Assembly (NCBI GenBank): GCA_002706405.1
Contig: PALN01000018.1
Span: 3,860-36,401 of the forward strand
Direction: 5' to 3'
DNA: 32,542 nucleotides
DNA from: Rhodospirillaceae bacterium
GTDB lineage: Bacteria > Pseudomonadota > Alphaproteobacteria > Rhodospirillales > Casp-alpha2
In this document: positions 30,333 to 32,542 of the stretch, piece by piece
How positions within the stretch are numbered: position 1 is the stretch's first letter
How the letters are laid out: every line of letters starts with the position of its first letter
The notes under the pieces: generated by a model
Told to the model about the DNA's origin: nothing
Database searches by the model: none
The model's input: the letters and a program-made list of their open reading frames with translations, nothing else
Translations under genes and position numbers: made by a program

Positions 30333-32542
30333 CAATCGGCCCCTTCCGAACCCTGGCGCCGACGCCGGCGCGGGCCCCGCCAGCCGAGGGCCAAAATGGC
30401 GAGGGCGGCGATCACGAACAGCAGGCCGAGCCCCATATAGGCGTGGGCCGGGGTCGCCGTCTGCGGAGCGGCCATCAGCGGTGTGCCGGAAACGGCGGCC
30501 GCCAGATGAGGGCGCATTGCCGGGTCCGTCCGGTCGAAGGCCAAGGTCGCCGCCTGGCCGGCCGGCACCGGGGCGGTCGGCGCCATGGTCTTTTGCGGGC
30601 CCGGAACGGGGGACGGCGCGTGGGTCGGCAAGGGGGCGGCAGGGACGCCTTCCAAGCCTGCGCGGTCCTGGCCCGCCGGCAGGTTGACCGGCACCTGGGC
30701 GGCCGCCATCGGCGTGCCGGCGGGGCGACCCGGTTCCGTATCGACGGCAACCAGGCTGGTGAACTTGCTGACCAGACCGATGTCGAGGGCGGTCCGGACG
30801 ATCTCCCGGCGGATATCGACACGGGCGGCATCCGCGTCCGTGGGTTCGAGATGCAGGCTGGCGGTCCGCATGTTGGCCATGAGTTGGCGGATCTTCTCGC
30901 GGCCCCACAGGCCCGCCACGCCGGGTGCCGCGGCGCCGCCGGTGATGGTCACCGACTGTTCCCAGAAGCGCCCGCCCAGCCGGCCAGAGACCTTCAGTTC
31001 CGGCCCGGCCCCGTTCAGCTTCATCAACGCGACCAGCGGTTCGCCCGCATAAAGGTCCGGCAGCGGTCGCGGCCAGACTTCGACCGTGTGGGTCCCACCC
31101 TGGGGCCAGGTCAAGGCCACATCCGTCAGGGCCGGGCGTTCCAGCTTGAGAAACAGTTCGGCCATGCGTTCCTTGATCTCGCCAGCCGCCTGAATGAACG
31201 TATAGGTACCGCGCCCGGCGCGGGCGGCACGGGTCATCAGGAAGCCGTTGGGGGCCGATCCGATGCCGACAGTGAACAGGCGGGCAGCGCCGATTCGCCC
31301 CTTGATGAGGGACAACAGGCGGTCCTCGTCGCCGACGGCGCCATCGGTGATCAGCACGATCTGCTGCAGGCGGGTGCGGCCCTCGGGCGCCGCGTCTTCA
31401 GCCCCGCTGTCGAGACCGGCAAGCGCCGCCGTGACGGCGTTGGAAATTTCCGTGCCGCCTTCGGCCTCGAGCCCCCGCACATAGGCCTTGGCGCGATCGA
31501 TGGCCGCCCGATCGGCGGTCACCGGCCGGGGGGTCATGTCCGAATAGCCCGAAGCGAAGCGGATGATGCGAAAGCGGTCGGCCAGCGTCAGGCGGTCCAA
31601 GGCCATGACCAGCGCATCCTTGGCCTGGGTCAGCGACGTCCCCTTCATGGAGCCGGAGGTATCGATCACGAAGGTCACGTCGCGGGCCGGCCGGGGCAGG
31701 GCCAATCCGGCGCCGCCGGACACGGGCGGCATGAGCATGAGCAGGCCGTAGGTGTCATCCCCGGCCTGTTCCCAGAAGAACCCGGCCTGGGGCGCGGCCC
31801 CCGCCTCGGCCGGGGCCCAGCGCAGGACGAAATCACGGTCGGCGGGCACGGCGTCGCCATCCAGCCGCACGACGGCCCGGCCGGAATCCGGGCGCGTCAC
31901 GATAACGTCGTGGCCGGGACTGGTGATCTTGCCGATGTCGAAGCCGGCGGCAAGAGCAACCTCGAGCGTCACCGGATTGCCCTTGCCGGCGCCGTCCTCT
32001 CGCAACGGCGGCGTGATCTTTGAAGCATCGGGCACCCGATCCGTATCCTGCGCCCAGCCGGCGCCGCCCGCGAAGGTCACGGCGTGCGCCCGGCCGGGGA
32101 TATAGCGGGGGCCCACGACCAGCGGCAGGCGCAGGGTGAACTGCCCATCACGGAAAGCCAGGCGTTCCTGAAACTCGATGGCGACGATGACTTCCTCGCC
32201 GGGGCCCAGGTTGGCGACGGCAGTGGTGAAGATGTTGGGCCGCTGTTGTTCGACCAGGGAGGCTCGGCGACCGGCACTTTTCGCCGCCGTGTACAGACGC
32301 CGCGCTTCGGCCCGCTCCTTGATCTGGCCCAGGGTCACGCGCCCGCCGACGGTCATCTTCAGGCGATCGACGGCGCTGTCCGGCGGCAGGGGGTAGGTAT
32401 AGATGGCCTCGGTCCAATGCGCCGTGGGATTGCGGAACCGATGGGTGACCGCATAGCGCGCGATCAGGCCCGAGATGTGCACCTTGATGTCCGTGCCCAG
32501 CAGCGGCACCGCCCGCACCTGGGCCGCGCCCTCGCCGCCGTC
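30332..32542 (-). CDS. VIT and vWA domain sortase target protein, 5'-truncated by window edge
   Basis: Predicted cell-surface or periplasmic protein sorted by the neighbouring sortase. The frame is open to the last base, so the signal peptide lies outside; 736 residues are visible. A VIT (inter-alpha-trypsin) domain comes first (about 32500-32100, with ISGLIARYAVTHRFRNPT and YTYPLPPDSAVD). A vWA domain follows with MIDAS DTSGS at 31649-31663 and ITDGAVGDED further on. A Pro/Ala-rich linker leads to a C-terminal sorting signal: APQTA (30455-30469), a hydrophobic segment (YMGLGLLFVIAALAILALGW), then RGPRRRRR and an acidic end. The first position of the motif is Ala, not the Leu of LPxTG. The GTG at 32518 is internal, not the start. 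Confidence 0.92.
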   Translation of the reverse strand, partial: DGGEGAAQVRAVPLLGTDIKVHISGLIARYAVTHRFRNPTAHWTEAIYTYPLPPDSAVDRLKMTVGGRVTLGQIKERAEARRLYTAAKSAGRRASLVEQQRPNIFTTAVANLGPGEEVIVAIEFQERLAFRDGQFTLRLPLVVGPRYIPGRAHAVTFAGGAGWAQDTDRVPDASKITPPLREDGAGKGNPVTLEVALAAGFDIGKITSPGHDVIVTRPDSGRAVVRLDGDAVPADRDFVLRWAPAEAGAAPQAGFFWEQAGDDTYGLLMLMPPVSGGAGLALPRPARDVTFVIDTSGSMKGTSLTQAKDALVMALDRLTLADRFRIIRFASGYSDMTPRPVTADRAAIDRAKAYVRGLEAEGGTEISNAVTAALAGLDSGAEDAAPEGRTRLQQIVLITDGAVGDEDRLLSLIKGRIGAARLFTVGIGSAPNGFLMTRAARAGRGTYTFIQAAGEIKERMAELFLKLERPALTDVALTWPQGGTHTVEVWPRPLPDLYAGEPLVALMKLNGAGPELKVSGRLGGRFWEQSVTITGGAAAPGVAGLWGREKIRQLMANMRTASLHLEPTDADAARVDIRREIVRTALDIGLVSKFTSLVAVDTEPGRPAGTPMAAAQVPVNLPAGQDRAGLEGVPAAPLPTHAPSPVPGPQKTMAPTAPVPAGQAATLAFDRTDPAMRPHLAAAVSGTPLMAAPQTATPAHAYMGLGLLFVIAALAILALGWRGPRRRRRQGSEGAD

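Noticed and set aside
29712..30908. Reading the sortase as a 398-residue protein starting at 30908
   Set aside because: The extra N-terminal part overlaps the VIT/vWA gene in another phase and is Pro/Gly/Arg junk; ATG 30332 gives the normal size and a TGATG coupling.

Overview
This is a high-G+C chromosomal window that reads as an alphaproteobacterium, most likely of the Rhodospirillales type and possibly marine. Three features point there: an F1 ATP synthase operon ordered atpH-A-G-D-C with no F0 genes attached, an mdh-sucC-sucD-sucA-sucB-lpd block, and a class GN-type sortase with its single dedicated target, a pair known mainly from marine Proteobacteria. The assignment is by gene content and order only.

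Layout. Bases 1-966 hold the 3' part of zapE. Bases 1146-3076 carry nadA and nadC (NAD synthesis, without nadB), which converge on a small SAM methyltransferase gene (3083-3889, minus). Bases 4190-13686 are a TCA-cycle block: malate dehydrogenase, both succinyl-CoA synthetase subunits, and the E1, E2 and E3 parts of 2-oxoglutarate dehydrogenase. It turns 2-oxoglutarate into succinate and also carries malate to oxaloacetate. Two integral membrane transporters follow (13842-15950). A minus-strand pair, DUF484 and xerC, diverges from priA, so chromosome-dimer resolution and replication restart sit back to back. The F1 operon (20244-25180) ends at a strong intrinsic terminator. Then come a SixA-like phosphatase with a translationally coupled 64-residue membrane protein, uvrB and an adenylosuccinate-lyase-superfamily enzyme (both minus), and finally a sortase plus a VIT/vWA surface protein whose 5' end leaves the window at 32542.

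Most genes are conserved housekeeping functions with standard motifs. The less ordinary points are: the two-gene Gram-negative sortase system with a degenerate sorting motif (APQTA rather than LPxTG); a 2-oxoglutarate dehydrogenase E2 with two lipoyl domains instead of the usual one; a 44-residue histone-H1-like Lys/Ala/Pro tail on malate dehydrogenase, with shorter basic tails on SucA, NadA and UvrB; competing RNA hairpins ahead of sucA; and several perfect dyads or direct repeats in promoter regions. No tRNA, rRNA, CRISPR array, insertion sequence or prophage was seen. I found nothing that amounts to a wholly undescribed system; the sortase pair is the closest candidate, and its families are already named though their function is not known.
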